64,000 nucleotides of DNA from Aldehydirespirator sp965220485 (GTDB taxonomy: Bacteria; Actinomycetota; Acidimicrobiia; Acidimicrobiales; Aldehydirespiratoraceae): NCBI GenBank assembly GCA_965220485.1, contig OZ244832.1, positions 3,286,001 to 3,350,000 of the forward strand. Reading direction: 5' to 3'. Under the pieces are notes generated by a model that had not been told where the DNA came from, searched no databases, and worked only from the letters and a program-made list of their open reading frames with translations. Positions 24,368 to 33,237 of this stretch are shown piece after piece; position 1 is the stretch's first letter, and each line of letters opens with the position of its first letter. The position numbers were made by a program, and so were the translations under genes.

Positions 24368-25972
24368 TCAGAGGCCGGTAGACGCCTGCAGGGCTGCGCC
24401 GACGCGCAGGCACAGGGCGTCAGCGTGGTGCGGGGCGACGATCTGAACGGCCGCGGGCCTGCCTTCGTCCAGCCCGACCGGCACCACCAGTGCGGGATGG
24501 CCGGAGACGTTGAAGGGAAGGAAGTTGCGGGCCACCTTGTCGAGCCAGAGCCGGTCACCGTCGTCGAAGAACGTGGCCGGGTCGGGTGCGGAGGTGGGAG
24601 TGGCTGCCGTGACCAGGACACCCACACGCTCGAACACCTCGTCGAGGTCGCGCTGCACCAGGCCCCTGGCCCGTAGCGCCCTGAGATAGTCCCCGGCGCT
24701 GGCTCGGGCTCCGGCCGCGAGCCTGCCGGCCGCCGAGGGCGTGAATCCGCAGATGCGGTCCAGGTTGCCGGCGTGGTGGGCGGCGAACTCCACCACGGTG
24801 ATCATCCAGGCGATGATGCCGGCCAGTTCGGCGTGGGCGAACGAGACAGCCTCGATCTTGCAGCCGAGTTGCTCCAGCCAACCGAGCGCTCCGGAAAGGG
24901 CCGCGGCCACACCCGGCGAGCTGCCTTCGGGGAGCCATCCGTCGGGCACCCCTACACGCAACCCCCGGATCGATCCCTCGATGGTGCCGCAGTCGGGAAC
25001 CGTGCGCGCCGACGAGTAGGGGTCGGTCTCGCTGTGTCCGGCGATGACGCTCAGCACCAGAGCCAAGTCCTCGACACTGCGGGCCATGGGACCCACGTTG
25101 TCGAGCGTCCATGAGACGCCGAATACTCCGTTGCGGGGCACCCGGCCGAACGTCGGCTTGAGGCCGCTCACACCGCAATAGGACGACGGCACCCGGATCG
25201 ACCCGCCCGTGTCAGTCCCCAGCGCCACCGGAAAGAGCCCGGCCGCGAGACCCGCGGCCGACCCCGAGGAGCTTCCGCCCGCCCAACGGCCCGGTGCGCT
25301 GGGGTTCGTCACGCCGTCGCCGGTCTCGTCGCCGAAGGCGAACTCCGGGGTGGCGGTCTTGGCCAGGATGACCGCTCCGGCCTCCCGCAGCCGGGCCACG
25401 ACGGTGGCGTCTCCGGCAGGAACATGGTCAGCGAACAGCGGCGATCCGGCGGCTGTGCGCAGTCCCCGAGTGCTGATGATGTCCTTCACCCCGATCGGGA
25501 CACCGTCGAGGGCTCGGGCCGTGCCCTCGCGCCATCGTGCCGCCGAGTGCGCTGCCTGGGCTCGGGCACCGTCGTCGTCTCGGGCCACGACCGCGCCGAT
25601 GCCCGCGGCGGTGTCGTCGATTCGAGCCAGACAGGCCTCGACTACGTCGAGCGGGCGGAACGCTCCGATCTCGTAGCCGTCCATCAAAGCCGAGGCGCCG
25701 AGGTCCGTGAGTTCACCGTTGGCCGATTCAGGTGGGCGTGGCCGTGGCCGGTCTGGACCGCTTCCGCGGCCGAAGGGACCTGCGTCGCGGGAATCGGCTG
25801 GGCGAGTCCGAGGGTCGCACGCCGCAGGTCCGACGGTGTGAGGGAACGGTTCGTTCAGCGAGCGCAGCGCGGCGAGCTTGTCGCTCAGCGAGGCCTGGCC
25901 CGCGGCGGCCGCGGCCAGCAACTCCTCAGGGATATCCGGGGCACTGCCGACGATCACCCAAGGCTCGTCCAC
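24368..25972 (-). CDS. Amidase-signature hydrolase
   Basis: The 534-residue protein carries the full Ser-cisSer-Lys machinery: Lys in VPIGVKDIIS, the Gly/Ser-rich GGSSSGSAAGLAAG loop, and the nucleophile region GTDTGGSIRVPSSYCG. It hydrolyses an amide bond; the substrate is unknown. The N-terminal 95 residues include an Arg/Pro-rich stretch (ACDPRTRPADSRDAGPFGRG) that looks like an insertion and is absent from usual amidases. No partner gene overlaps it; the Rieske operon follows after 100 bases. Confidence 0.9.
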   Translation of the reverse strand: MDEPWVIVGSAPDIPEELLAAAAAGQASLSDKLAALRSLNEPFPHTVGPAACDPRTRPADSRDAGPFGRGSGPDRPRPRPPESANGELTDLGASALMDGYEIGAFRPLDVVEACLARIDDTAAGIGAVVARDDDGARAQAAHSAARWREGTARALDGVPIGVKDIISTRGLRTAAGSPLFADHVPAGDATVVARLREAGAVILAKTATPEFAFGDETGDGVTNPSAPGRWAGGSSSGSAAGLAAGLFPVALGTDTGGSIRVPSSYCGVSGLKPTFGRVPRNGVFGVSWTLDNVGPMARSVEDLALVLSVIAGHSETDPYSSARTVPDCGTIEGSIRGLRVGVPDGWLPEGSSPGVAAALSGALGWLEQLGCKIEAVSFAHAELAGIIAWMITVVEFAAHHAGNLDRICGFTPSAAGRLAAGARASAGDYLRALRARGLVQRDLDEVFERVGVLVTAATPTSAPDPATFFDDGDRLWLDKVARNFLPFNVSGHPALVVPVGLDEGRPAAVQIVAPHHADALCLRVGAALQASTGL

Positions 25973-26090
25973 GCCCGAACCGTATAGCCGATGCCGCGAT
26001 CCGGACTCAGCGGACGGCCATTACCGAGCAGCGCGGGTCGATGTCATCGGTGCCTCGCATTGTCGCGCTGTCGCGTACCATTGCCGAGGC

Positions 26091-27140
26091 ATGGCATTCC
26101 ACCACGTCGCGTTCGCGACAAGGGACCTGGAAGCGACTCACCGGTTCTACGAGGACCTGATGGACTTCAGCGAGCACTATCTCGCGGACTTGATGGCTGA
26201 GCGGGGCCTGGGCTTCCTCGGCTGGAACACCCGTTACCGGGGTGCTGAGCCGGACTTCCTGCTCGATGGTGCCCTGGTGGACATCGACGCGGGAGTGCGC
26301 TGGCTGCGAGCTCAGGGTGTCGAGTGCGTCGTCCTGCTGGGCAACAGCGGCGGCGGATCGCTCATGGCCGCCTACCAGGCTCAGGCTGTGGCTCCGAGCC
26401 TGACGCCCGAGTACGGCCGGTCCGCGGCCAGCGATGCGGCGCGGAGCCTGGCCGGTGCCGACTTGTACATCTCGGTCGCCGCACACCCCGGCCGGGCCGA
26501 GGTGCTCACGAACTGGATGGATCCCTCGGTCGCCGACGAGACCGATCCCCTGAGTGTTGATCCCGAGTTGGATCCCTACCGGCTCGACCGCGAGCCACCG
26601 TTCGAAGCGACTTTCGTCTCTGCCTATCGGGGCGCGCAACGAGCCCGCAACGAGCGAATCACCGCGTGGTGCAAAGCCGAGATCGACCGGATGGCGGACG
26701 CGGGCCACTATGACCGGCTCTTCGTCGTGCCCCGGCTGTGGGCCGACCTGCGCATGATCGACGGCTCGATCGATCCCAGCAAACGTCCCGTTCCCGCCTG
26801 CTACCTGGGCGACCCCCGCCGGGCCAACTACGGCATGTTCGGGGTGGGCACGGTCAGCTCGCTGCGTACCTGGCTGTCGATGTGGAGTCTCAGCGACTCT
26901 CAATGCGGACCGGCGCAACTGCGGCACGTCGAGTTGCCGGCTCTCGTTGTCGACGCCGACGCCGATACCGGAGTGTTCCCGTCCGACACCGCTCAGATCG
27001 TCGCCGCGCTGGGGGACCGTCCTGACGCTCCGCCGGTGGCTACTGCCACCATCGCGGCCGACCACTACCTGCTCGATCCCCCCGGTGCCCGTACTGAAGC
27101 CGCCGACCTGCTCACGGACTGGATCCGCGAACAGCTCTAG
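26091..27140 (+). CDS. Chimeric protein: VOC N-terminal fragment fused to an alpha/beta hydrolase
   Basis: The first 25 or so residues (MAFHHVAFATRDLEATHRFY) are the first strand and helix of a glyoxalase/VOC protein. The frame then passes into an alpha/beta hydrolase lacking its own N-terminus: GLGFLGWNTRYRGAEPDF, the nucleophile elbow LLGNSGGGSLMAAYQ, an LRTWLSMWSL segment, and a C-terminal Asp/His part ending near AADHYLLDPPG. The junction is about 26160-26200. A deletion between two genes would explain it. The frame is intact over 349 residues, so the fusion may be expressed, but the hydrolase has lost its first strands. Confidence 0.75.
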   Translation: MAFHHVAFATRDLEATHRFYEDLMDFSEHYLADLMAERGLGFLGWNTRYRGAEPDFLLDGALVDIDAGVRWLRAQGVECVVLLGNSGGGSLMAAYQAQAVAPSLTPEYGRSAASDAARSLAGADLYISVAAHPGRAEVLTNWMDPSVADETDPLSVDPELDPYRLDREPPFEATFVSAYRGAQRARNERITAWCKAEIDRMADAGHYDRLFVVPRLWADLRMIDGSIDPSKRPVPACYLGDPRRANYGMFGVGTVSSLRTWLSMWSLSDSQCGPAQLRHVELPALVVDADADTGVFPSDTAQIVAALGDRPDAPPVATATIAADHYLLDPPGARTEAADLLTDWIREQL

Positions 27141-27201
27141 TTAGAGGCTCTGGTGAGGGCGTTACGATCGGTTGCGGGATTCTCGCAGAGAGGTGGAGGC
27201 G

Positions 27202-28113
27202 ATGGCCCGAATCGACTTGGTGCATCCGGACAATGCGGAGGGTCCTTGGTTCGTTGATACGCGTTGCATCCGGTGCGACGCCGCTCGGCATTGGGCGCCG
27301 GGGCTGATCGACATGGATGAGAGCGGGCTCTCCTTCGTGGCCCGTCAGCCCGAGAATGTCGAGGAGGTCGCCGCACTGTGGCGGGCCGCAGTGGCATGCC
27401 CGACGCAGTCCATCGGGACCACCGAGGCCCGACGTCCGCCCGAACCGGCGTTTCCCTTTGAGCTGACGCCGGGGGTGTACGCCCTCGGGCACAACACCCG
27501 GGAGTCGTTCGGAGCGCACTCGTACCTGGTTCCCCGGACCGACGGCAACCTGATGACCGACTCGCCGCGGCTCACCCGCGGTCTGGCCGAGCTCGTCGAT
27601 GATCTCGGCGGCGTGCGCCACGTGCTGCTGAGCCACCGAGACGACGTCGCCGACGCCGATCGCTGGGCCGACCGCTATGGCGCCGACGTGTGGATCCACT
27701 CAGCCGACGCCGACGCCGCGCCCTACGCCACCGCGCTGTTCGAGGGCGACGAGTCAACCCAGACCGCGCCGGGTGTGGTGACTATTCCGGTGCCTGGCCA
27801 CACCGAGGGGTCTGTCGTGTTTCATGTGGATGACCGGTGGCTGTTCACCGGCGACACCCTGCACTGGAACCACCGGCGTGGCGAGCTCGATGTGTTCGCT
27901 GGGGCGATGTTCCACTCGTGGGAGGCGCTGGCCGACTCGATCGACCGGCTGGCGGAGTCGCAGGTGGAGTGGGTGTTCCCGGGCCACGGCAACTGGCACA
28001 ACATCGGCGCGGCCGTCTACGCCGAGCAGATGGTCCGGCTCGGCCCAGCCATGCGCGAGATCGGCCGCTCCGGCTGGACTTCCCGCCCGGACACCGCCTA
28101 CGACTGGTACTAG
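27202..28113 (+). CDS. Ferredoxin-like domain plus metallo-beta-lactamase-fold protein
   Basis: ATG 27202 follows GAGGTGGAGGCG. Residues 1-70 form a ferredoxin-like domain with CIRCDAARHWAPG and a later ACPTQSIG Cys, fewer Cys than a full 4Fe-4S ferredoxin. Residues 85-300 are a metallo-beta-lactamase fold: SHRDDVADADRW in place of the usual HxHxDH, then IPVPGHTEGSVVFHV, FTGDTLHW and FPGHGNWHN. The metal site is therefore incomplete or unusual. It opens the run of genes to the Rieske cluster and may act in redox or thioester hydrolysis; the role is not known. Confidence 0.82.
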   Translation: MARIDLVHPDNAEGPWFVDTRCIRCDAARHWAPGLIDMDESGLSFVARQPENVEEVAALWRAAVACPTQSIGTTEARRPPEPAFPFELTPGVYALGHNTRESFGAHSYLVPRTDGNLMTDSPRLTRGLAELVDDLGGVRHVLLSHRDDVADADRWADRYGADVWIHSADADAAPYATALFEGDESTQTAPGVVTIPVPGHTEGSVVFHVDDRWLFTGDTLHWNHRRGELDVFAGAMFHSWEALADSIDRLAESQVEWVFPGHGNWHNIGAAVYAEQMVRLGPAMREIGRSGWTSRPDTAYDWY

Positions 28114-28178
28114 GTCGCGATCGGCAACGCTCGGCTTGCGCTCTGTTGCGGGCTTGGACTGGTTCCCGGACCCTCCGG

Positions 28179-28184
28179 TAGGGT
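28179..28184 (+). promoter_or_regulatory. Leaderless-type -10 box of the 28191 Rieske gene
   Basis: TAGGGT ends six bases before GTG 28191. A possible -35 box TTGGAC is at 28154-28159, 19 bases upstream. No Shine-Dalgarno sequence precedes the GTG. Confidence 0.45.
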
Positions 28185-28190
28185 CGCGAT

Positions 28191-29369
28191 GTGATCGCGG
28201 ACATCGAGCACGAGCCTGTCGTGGAGCGTCTGCGGCGCAGGGCAGGCGAGACGGCCGGGCTGGTCGACGCCCCGCTCGACAGCCCGATGCTGCAGCCCTA
28301 CGAGGTCTACGACCAGGACCTGTTCGACCTCGAGATGGTGCGGGTCTACGCCCGGTCCTGGGTGTGGCTGGGCGACACCGAGGACCTGGTCGAGCCGGGC
28401 GACTTCATAACCGGGACCATCGGCTACCAGCCGGTGATGGTCATCCGCCAGGAGGACGGCTCGGTCCGGGGATTCCTCAACAACTGCCGCCACCGGGCCT
28501 CGGGGCTGCTGTACGAGCCGGCCGGCAACTGCGGCAAGACCATGACCTGCCCGTACCACAACTGGGCCTACAACATCGACGGACGGCTCATCGGCATTCC
28601 CGACCGGGCCCGCATGTACCCCGACGACCTGCCCACCTCCGAATACGGGCTGGCACCGATCCGCGTCGAGGTGGCCTGGGACAAGCTCGTGTTCGGCTGC
28701 CTGTCCCGCAAGGCACCGCCGTTCCGGGAGTGGATCGCGCCGCTGGCCGAGCGCTACGACCTCTACCAGTTCGGCACCTTCACCCGCTACCACCGGGAGC
28801 TGGACGAGACGTACCCCATCAACTGGAAGGCCTTCGCGGAGAACTCCAACGACGACTACCACGTCCGCTTCGTGCACCGGCGCCTCAACCGGTTCCGCAA
28901 GCAGATGGACACCATCGTCCGCTTCGAGGGCCGCACCTGCAGCGGCTTCAAACCCCACTCCGAAGAAGAGGATGCCACCGGCGGGCGCGACGATCTCACG
29001 CCGGAGCAGCTCCGAGGCCACTACGCCGACTTCATCTACCCCAACCTCACGCCGCTGCCGTATCCCACGCAGCTCATCCTGGTGCGGGCCGACCCCATCG
29101 CACCCGACCGCACCCGGCTGTTCAGCCGCATCTACGGATTCGACAAATCGATAGGGGAGCAGGACTTCGAGTTGGACCGTCTGGCCACCACCAACCTTGA
29201 GGACACCAATATGGTGACCGAGCTGATGAAGAACCTGCGCTCGCCGTTCTACCGGGTCGGGCCGGCCTCGATCTGGGAGGGCCGGGCCGCCCACGTGATG
29301 AAGCTGGTGCGGGCCGATGTGGCCTCCCCGCTGGCCGACGACGAGTTCGACGGTCCGGTCGACGGCTAG
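28191..29369 (+). CDS. Rieske non-heme iron oxygenase, alpha-subunit type
   Basis: The 392-residue protein has Rieske ligands Cys99, His101, Cys120 and His123. Its iron site is AENSNDDYHVRFVH (Asn218, Asp222, His224, His229). It differs from the first two Rieske proteins and is nearer to ring-hydroxylating dioxygenase alpha subunits. It starts a compact run of co-directional genes: aldolase 6 bases later, then a dioxygenase beta subunit, another alpha subunit and DUF1989. No ferredoxin reductase gene is present, so electrons must come from elsewhere. Confidence 0.9.
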   Translation: MIADIEHEPVVERLRRRAGETAGLVDAPLDSPMLQPYEVYDQDLFDLEMVRVYARSWVWLGDTEDLVEPGDFITGTIGYQPVMVIRQEDGSVRGFLNNCRHRASGLLYEPAGNCGKTMTCPYHNWAYNIDGRLIGIPDRARMYPDDLPTSEYGLAPIRVEVAWDKLVFGCLSRKAPPFREWIAPLAERYDLYQFGTFTRYHRELDETYPINWKAFAENSNDDYHVRFVHRRLNRFRKQMDTIVRFEGRTCSGFKPHSEEEDATGGRDDLTPEQLRGHYADFIYPNLTPLPYPTQLILVRADPIAPDRTRLFSRIYGFDKSIGEQDFELDRLATTNLEDTNMVTELMKNLRSPFYRVGPASIWEGRAAHVMKLVRADVASPLADDEFDGPVDG

Positions 29370-29375
29370 CCGCCG

Positions 29376-30170
29376 ATGACCGGCTCGTCTCCCATGGCCT
29401 CCGCGGTGACGGCCGGAAAGCTGCGCCGGGCCCGGCATCTGTTCCGGGCCGACGGCCGGGCCGTGTTCGTGGCCATGGACCATCCTGCCTACCTGGGCGC
29501 AGGCGTCAGCGCGGCTGCCGCCGAGGCCATCGGCTCAGCCCGCCCCGACGGCGTCCTGGCCACCTGGCAGCTGGCCCGGTCCCGCCCCGAGGTCTTCGCC
29601 GGATCGGGCCTGATCCTCAGAGTGGACGGAGGAATATCCGACTTGGGTGACCCTCCGGCGGCCGACACCACTTCGCTGCTGTACTCGGCGGAGCAGGCGC
29701 TCATGCTCGGGGCCGACGCCGTCGTGGTCATGGTGTTCCCCGGCACGCCCGACGAGGAGCGCTCGCTGGGGCGGCTGGCCCGTCTGGCCGCTGAGTGCGA
29801 GCAGATCGGGCTGCCGGTGATGGCCGAGTCGATACCGGGCGGCTGGCCCCGGACCGTCGGATGGAACGCCGAGAACGTGGGTCGCGGCGCCCGCATCGCC
29901 GTTGAGCTCGGCGCCGACATCGTGAAGACGGTCTGCCCCGGCCCGGCCGAGGAGTTCGCGGCGGTGGCCGAGGCCTGCCCTGCACCGGTGGTCGCGCTGG
30001 GCGGCCCCAAGGTCGACGACGAGGACCAGGTTGTGGCGCTGGCCCGCGGGGTGGTCACCGCCGGCGGCGCGGGCGTGGCCTTCGGCCGCAATGTCTGGGG
30101 CTCCGACGACCCGGCCGCGCTGGTGGGCCGCCTGCTGGAAGCCGTGCACGGCCCCTCGGGCTCCGGGTAG
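29376..30170 (+). CDS. DhnA/DeoC-type class I aldolase-like protein
   Basis: The 264-residue protein has features of the DhnA (archaeal-type class I fructose-bisphosphate aldolase / LsrF) family. These are AVFVAMDHPAYLG at the start, the LGADAVVVMVFPGTPDEERS strand, and the Schiff-base region VELGADIVKTVCPG with the likely active Lys, then VVALGGPKVDD. It would cleave or form a C-C bond in a breakdown product. It lies between two oxygenase genes and so probably acts in the same pathway (inference). The substrate is unknown. Confidence 0.82.
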   Translation: MTGSSPMASAVTAGKLRRARHLFRADGRAVFVAMDHPAYLGAGVSAAAAEAIGSARPDGVLATWQLARSRPEVFAGSGLILRVDGGISDLGDPPAADTTSLLYSAEQALMLGADAVVVMVFPGTPDEERSLGRLARLAAECEQIGLPVMAESIPGGWPRTVGWNAENVGRGARIAVELGADIVKTVCPGPAEEFAAVAEACPAPVVALGGPKVDDEDQVVALARGVVTAGGAGVAFGRNVWGSDDPAALVGRLLEAVHGPSGSG

Positions 30171-30187
30171 GGCGAGGAGTCCCGCTG

Positions 30188-30751
30188 GTGGGCCCGTCAG
30201 CTGTGTCGGTCGTAGACGACGGCTTGTACCAGCGCCTCGCGGACATGGTTTCCGCGGACTCGGCCGACCGCGGCTCCGGCCACCCCGACCTGCGCCCTGC
30301 CGTGGAGCAGGCTCTCTACCACGAGGCCCGCCTGCTGGACGACCGCCAGTACCGAGCCTGGCTGGAGCGGTTCACCGAGGACTGCATCTACTGGGTCCCC
30401 CTCGATCCCGTCGCCGACCCCCGCACGAAGATCTCGTACCTGTTCGACGACCGCCGCCGCATGGCCGACCGCATCGGACTGCTCGAGACCGGGTGGGCCC
30501 ACGCCCAGGAACCGCCGTCGCGGACCTGCCGCACGCTGTCGAACGTCGAGGCTTGGCCGCTGGATGGCGGCGACACGCTGGCCCGCTGTTCGACGGTGGT
30601 ATGGGAGCACCGCAAGGACCGATTGACCCCGTTCGCGAGCCACAACGACTACGTGCTGGCCACGCTGGGCGACGGCTGGGCCATCAGGTACAAAATCGTC
30701 CGACTGGTGGACCGTTGCGGCGATGTCCGCAAGTTCTCGTTCGTCTTATAG
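30188..30751 (+). CDS. Ring-hydroxylating dioxygenase beta subunit
   Basis: The 187-residue protein is a small subunit of the SnoaL-like fold: VEQALYHEARLLDDRQYRAW, FTEDCIYWVPL, the YLFDDRRRMADRIGLLETGW helix, and NDYVLATLGDGWAIRYKIV. It gives structure to alpha3-beta3 oxygenases and has no catalytic residues. It precedes the alpha subunit at 30760 by eight bases, and the two should form one enzyme. The GTG at 30188 is the only near start; no good ribosome site is seen. Confidence 0.9.
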   Translation: MGPSAVSVVDDGLYQRLADMVSADSADRGSGHPDLRPAVEQALYHEARLLDDRQYRAWLERFTEDCIYWVPLDPVADPRTKISYLFDDRRRMADRIGLLETGWAHAQEPPSRTCRTLSNVEAWPLDGGDTLARCSTVVWEHRKDRLTPFASHNDYVLATLGDGWAIRYKIVRLVDRCGDVRKFSFVL

Positions 30752-30759
30752 GTGCAGCC

Positions 30760-32073
30760 ATGAACGCTCTTGACTCTCTGATACAGCCCCACCGGGTCCA
30801 CCGCTCGCTCTACACCGACCCGGAAATCTTCGTCGCCGAGATGGAGAGGATCTTCGGCGGCGCCTGGGTGTATCTGGCTCACGAGAGCCAGCTGCCCGAC
30901 CCGAACGACTTCATCACCGCCCGGATGGGCCTTCGCTCCCTGATCCTCACCCGCGACCACGACGGCCGGCTCCACGCACTGTTCAACCGCTGCGCGCATC
31001 GCGCCTCGACCGTGTGCCAGTCCGAGTGCGGGTCCGCTCGGCGCTTCCAGTGCTCCTACCACGGGTGGACGTACTCGAACCGGGGCGAGCTGGTCAACGT
31101 GCCCTTCCTCGAGGGGTACCCGCCTGAATTCGACAAGGCCGACCACGGCCTGGCCCTTCTCCCACGTCTGGGCACCTACCGGGGCCTGATCTTCGGCACG
31201 CTCAACCCGGACGCGCCCAGCCTGGCCGAATGGCTCGGGCCGGCCGGACCCCTCATCGACGAGTTCGTGGGCCGCTCACCGACGGGTCGCATAGAGGTGC
31301 GCAACTGCCAGCGGATGGTCTATCGGGGGAACTGGAAACTGGCCTGGGACAACGCCGGCGACGGGCTGCACCCGACGTTCGCCCATCGCAGCTTCCTGGT
31401 GCTCAACGAGCGCCAGCACGGCGGTTCCCACTCGCTGTCGCAGTTCAAGGCCAGCCCCGACGACACCGGCATGTACGGCCTGGACCTGGGCAACGGCCAC
31501 ATGTTCGTGGATCAGCGTCCCGGCCTGCGGCAGTCGTTCTGGGAGACGCAGCGGCCGGTTCCGGGTCGGGAGTGGTACGAGGACCGCATCGCGGAGCGCT
31601 TCGGAGACGAGGCGGCCGACCTGTTGGAGATGGCGCCGGGATCGATGGTGAACCTGTCGATCTTCCCGAACCTGCTCATCAAGGGCAACACCCTTGAGAC
31701 GGTGGATCCGATGAGCGTGGGCGAGACCCGGCTGCACACCTGGGTCGTCGCCGCCGAGGGGGCGCCCGAGGAGGTGAACGTCCTTCGGATGCGAATCGCC
31801 GAGGACTTCCCCAGCCTCGGCAACCCCGACGACCTGGAGATATTCGAGCGATGCCAGGAGGGTCTGGCCATACCTGAGGTGGAGTGGGTGGATATGAGCA
31901 AGGGGCTCGGGCACGAGGCCGAGGAGGTCACCGCCGACGGTGTGAGGCGGGGACCGGTGACCCACGAGGGGCCGATGCGGGGCTACCTGCGGGCCTGGCT
32001 CGAGCTGATGTCGGCTGATTTGAAGCTCACGGTGGCCCGCTCGGGCGAGGCCGGCTTCGAGAAGGCCGGATGA
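30760..32073 (+). CDS. Ring-hydroxylating dioxygenase alpha subunit (Rieske)
   Basis: ATG 30760 lies eight bases after the beta-subunit stop. The 437-residue protein has Rieske ligands Cys78, His80, Cys98 and His101 (CSYHGWTY) and an iron site DNAGDGLHPTFAHRS (Asp201, His204, His209). It fits the benzoate/anthranilate-type dioxygenase group, which works with a beta subunit, unlike the three other Rieske proteins in the window. Its stop overlaps the DUF1989 start (ATGA). The exact substrate is not known. Confidence 0.92.
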   Translation: MNALDSLIQPHRVHRSLYTDPEIFVAEMERIFGGAWVYLAHESQLPDPNDFITARMGLRSLILTRDHDGRLHALFNRCAHRASTVCQSECGSARRFQCSYHGWTYSNRGELVNVPFLEGYPPEFDKADHGLALLPRLGTYRGLIFGTLNPDAPSLAEWLGPAGPLIDEFVGRSPTGRIEVRNCQRMVYRGNWKLAWDNAGDGLHPTFAHRSFLVLNERQHGGSHSLSQFKASPDDTGMYGLDLGNGHMFVDQRPGLRQSFWETQRPVPGREWYEDRIAERFGDEAADLLEMAPGSMVNLSIFPNLLIKGNTLETVDPMSVGETRLHTWVVAAEGAPEEVNVLRMRIAEDFPSLGNPDDLEIFERCQEGLAIPEVEWVDMSKGLGHEAEEVTADGVRRGPVTHEGPMRGYLRAWLELMSADLKLTVARSGEAGFEKAG

Positions 32074-32729
32074 CCTCGCAGGGAGCCGCCGGTGTCCAGC
32101 CGGTCGGGCAGGTCCTGCGGGAGGTGGTCGTGCCCCGCTGCGAGGGCCGGGCGGTGGAAGTACGGGCCGGGCAGGTGCTCAGGATCGTGGCGCTGGACGG
32201 GCCCCAGGTGGCCGACTCGACGTTCGTGGCTCTCGACAACCCCCGCGAGGGCTATCACGCCGGCCAGACGGTGGCCCTCAACATGCTGGCCGGAACGGGG
32301 ACCATGCGGCGGATCACCACCCTGTGGTCGCGCCCGCCCTACGAGCGACCCATGCTGACCGTTATCGACGACCCGGTCGGCGTTCACTTCGCCTGGAACG
32401 GCGGCCGCTGTTCGGCCGGCGTCTACACCATCCGCGACGGCATCGAATCGGATCACCGGACCTGCCAGGGCAATCTGGAGGAGGCCGTGAGGCCCTGGGG
32501 GGTGGACCCGGATCTGATACCGGACGTGTTCAACGTGTTCATGTACACCGACGTGGAGGACGAGCAGCGTCTCGTGTTCCGGGAGTCGCCCGCGGCTGCC
32601 GGTGACTACATCGACCTGCGGGCCGAGATCGACGTGCTGGCCGCGGTGTCGGCCTGCCCCAGCGAGACGTCCGCGTCCAACGGCGGCGAACCGAAACGCA
32701 TAGCCCTCGAAGTTCGGGAAGGGAAGTGA
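32070..32729 (+). CDS. DUF1989 (urea carboxylase-associated family) protein
   Basis: The ATG overlaps the oxygenase stop. The 219-residue protein has the DUF1989 pattern: VRAGQVLRIVALDGPQVADS, GGRCSAGVYTIRDG, HRTCQGNLEEAVRPWG, PDVFNVFMYTDVED, and a C-terminal SACPSETSASNGG. Members accompany urea carboxylase and amine metabolism; some bind metal through conserved Cys residues. In this cluster it may act on a nitrogen-containing product of the oxygenases (inference). The reaction is not established. Confidence 0.88.
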   Translation: MTSQGAAGVQPVGQVLREVVVPRCEGRAVEVRAGQVLRIVALDGPQVADSTFVALDNPREGYHAGQTVALNMLAGTGTMRRITTLWSRPPYERPMLTVIDDPVGVHFAWNGGRCSAGVYTIRDGIESDHRTCQGNLEEAVRPWGVDPDLIPDVFNVFMYTDVEDEQRLVFRESPAAAGDYIDLRAEIDVLAAVSACPSETSASNGGEPKRIALEVREGK

Positions 32730-32787
32730 CGCCGGTGCCCGAGACCGGCCGCGAGCAGAGCAAGAATCGGGAAGGGAAGTAGCTGCG

Positions 32788-33093
32788 ATGGTGAGGATGG
32801 TTCGCAAGGCCCAAGTCGATTCCAGCGATGGGGCCAGGGTGCGGCAGTGGATCGAGCGCTACACCGGCTACATGGCCGCGGCCAACCCCGACCAGGTGAC
32901 GGTCACCTCGTGGATGGAGGCCTACGGCGCTTACGGCCGGGTGTACTGGATGATGGACGCTCCGAGCCTGGCTGTACTCGACGAGTTCTTGGAGCGTCTG
33001 CCCACCGAGGAGGCATACCGGGAGATCCTCAAGGCGGGCAGCGAGCTCTTCGTTTCCGGCCAGACCAGCGATCTTCTGTTGAAAGAGGTCTGA
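32788..33093 (+). CDS. Small uncharacterised protein
   Basis: The 101-residue protein (MVRMVRKAQVDSSDGARVRQ start, then SWMEAYGAYGRVYWMMDAPS) is soluble and probably of the dimeric alpha/beta-barrel kind, as seen in monooxygenase-accessory proteins. I do not recognise a family. GGGAAGGGAAGTAG before the ATG could be the ribosome site; the 14-base TCGGGAAGGGAAGT is repeated 53 bases apart (32714 and 32767). It ends the oxygenase cluster; repeat R5 follows. Confidence 0.6.
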   Translation: MVRMVRKAQVDSSDGARVRQWIERYTGYMAAANPDQVTVTSWMEAYGAYGRVYWMMDAPSLAVLDEFLERLPTEEAYREILKAGSELFVSGQTSDLLLKEV

Positions 33094-33137
33094 ATCTGTG
33101 CCCCGCCGGCCCGGCGCGTCGCCGCGCCGGAGGTGTC

Positions 33138-33237
33138 TCCCGCTCTTGTTTGCTGCGCTCACGGGCCGCTCGGGCCACGGCCTCGCTCAGTGCCCCGCGA
33201 GATCAGGATGAACCGCCGCCTTCCCGCTCGGCCTCTC
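33138..33237 (-). repeat. Composite interspersed repeat, copy R5
   Basis: The core is at 33138-33187 (CCCGCTCTTGTTTGCTGCGC and onward). The arm TCCCGCTCGGCCTCTCG is at 33221-33237. The MFS start codon lies between core and arm, so the arm encodes residues of the MFS N-terminus. Confidence 0.9.

Noticed and set aside
30031..30759. Long extension of the dioxygenase alpha-subunit frame over the beta subunit
   Set aside because: It is out of frame with the real beta-subunit gene and has no homology; the family start is at 30760.
33133..33207. Upstream extension of the MFS gene
   Set aside because: It would translate the repeat core and has no membrane or family features; ATG 33208 is the more likely start.
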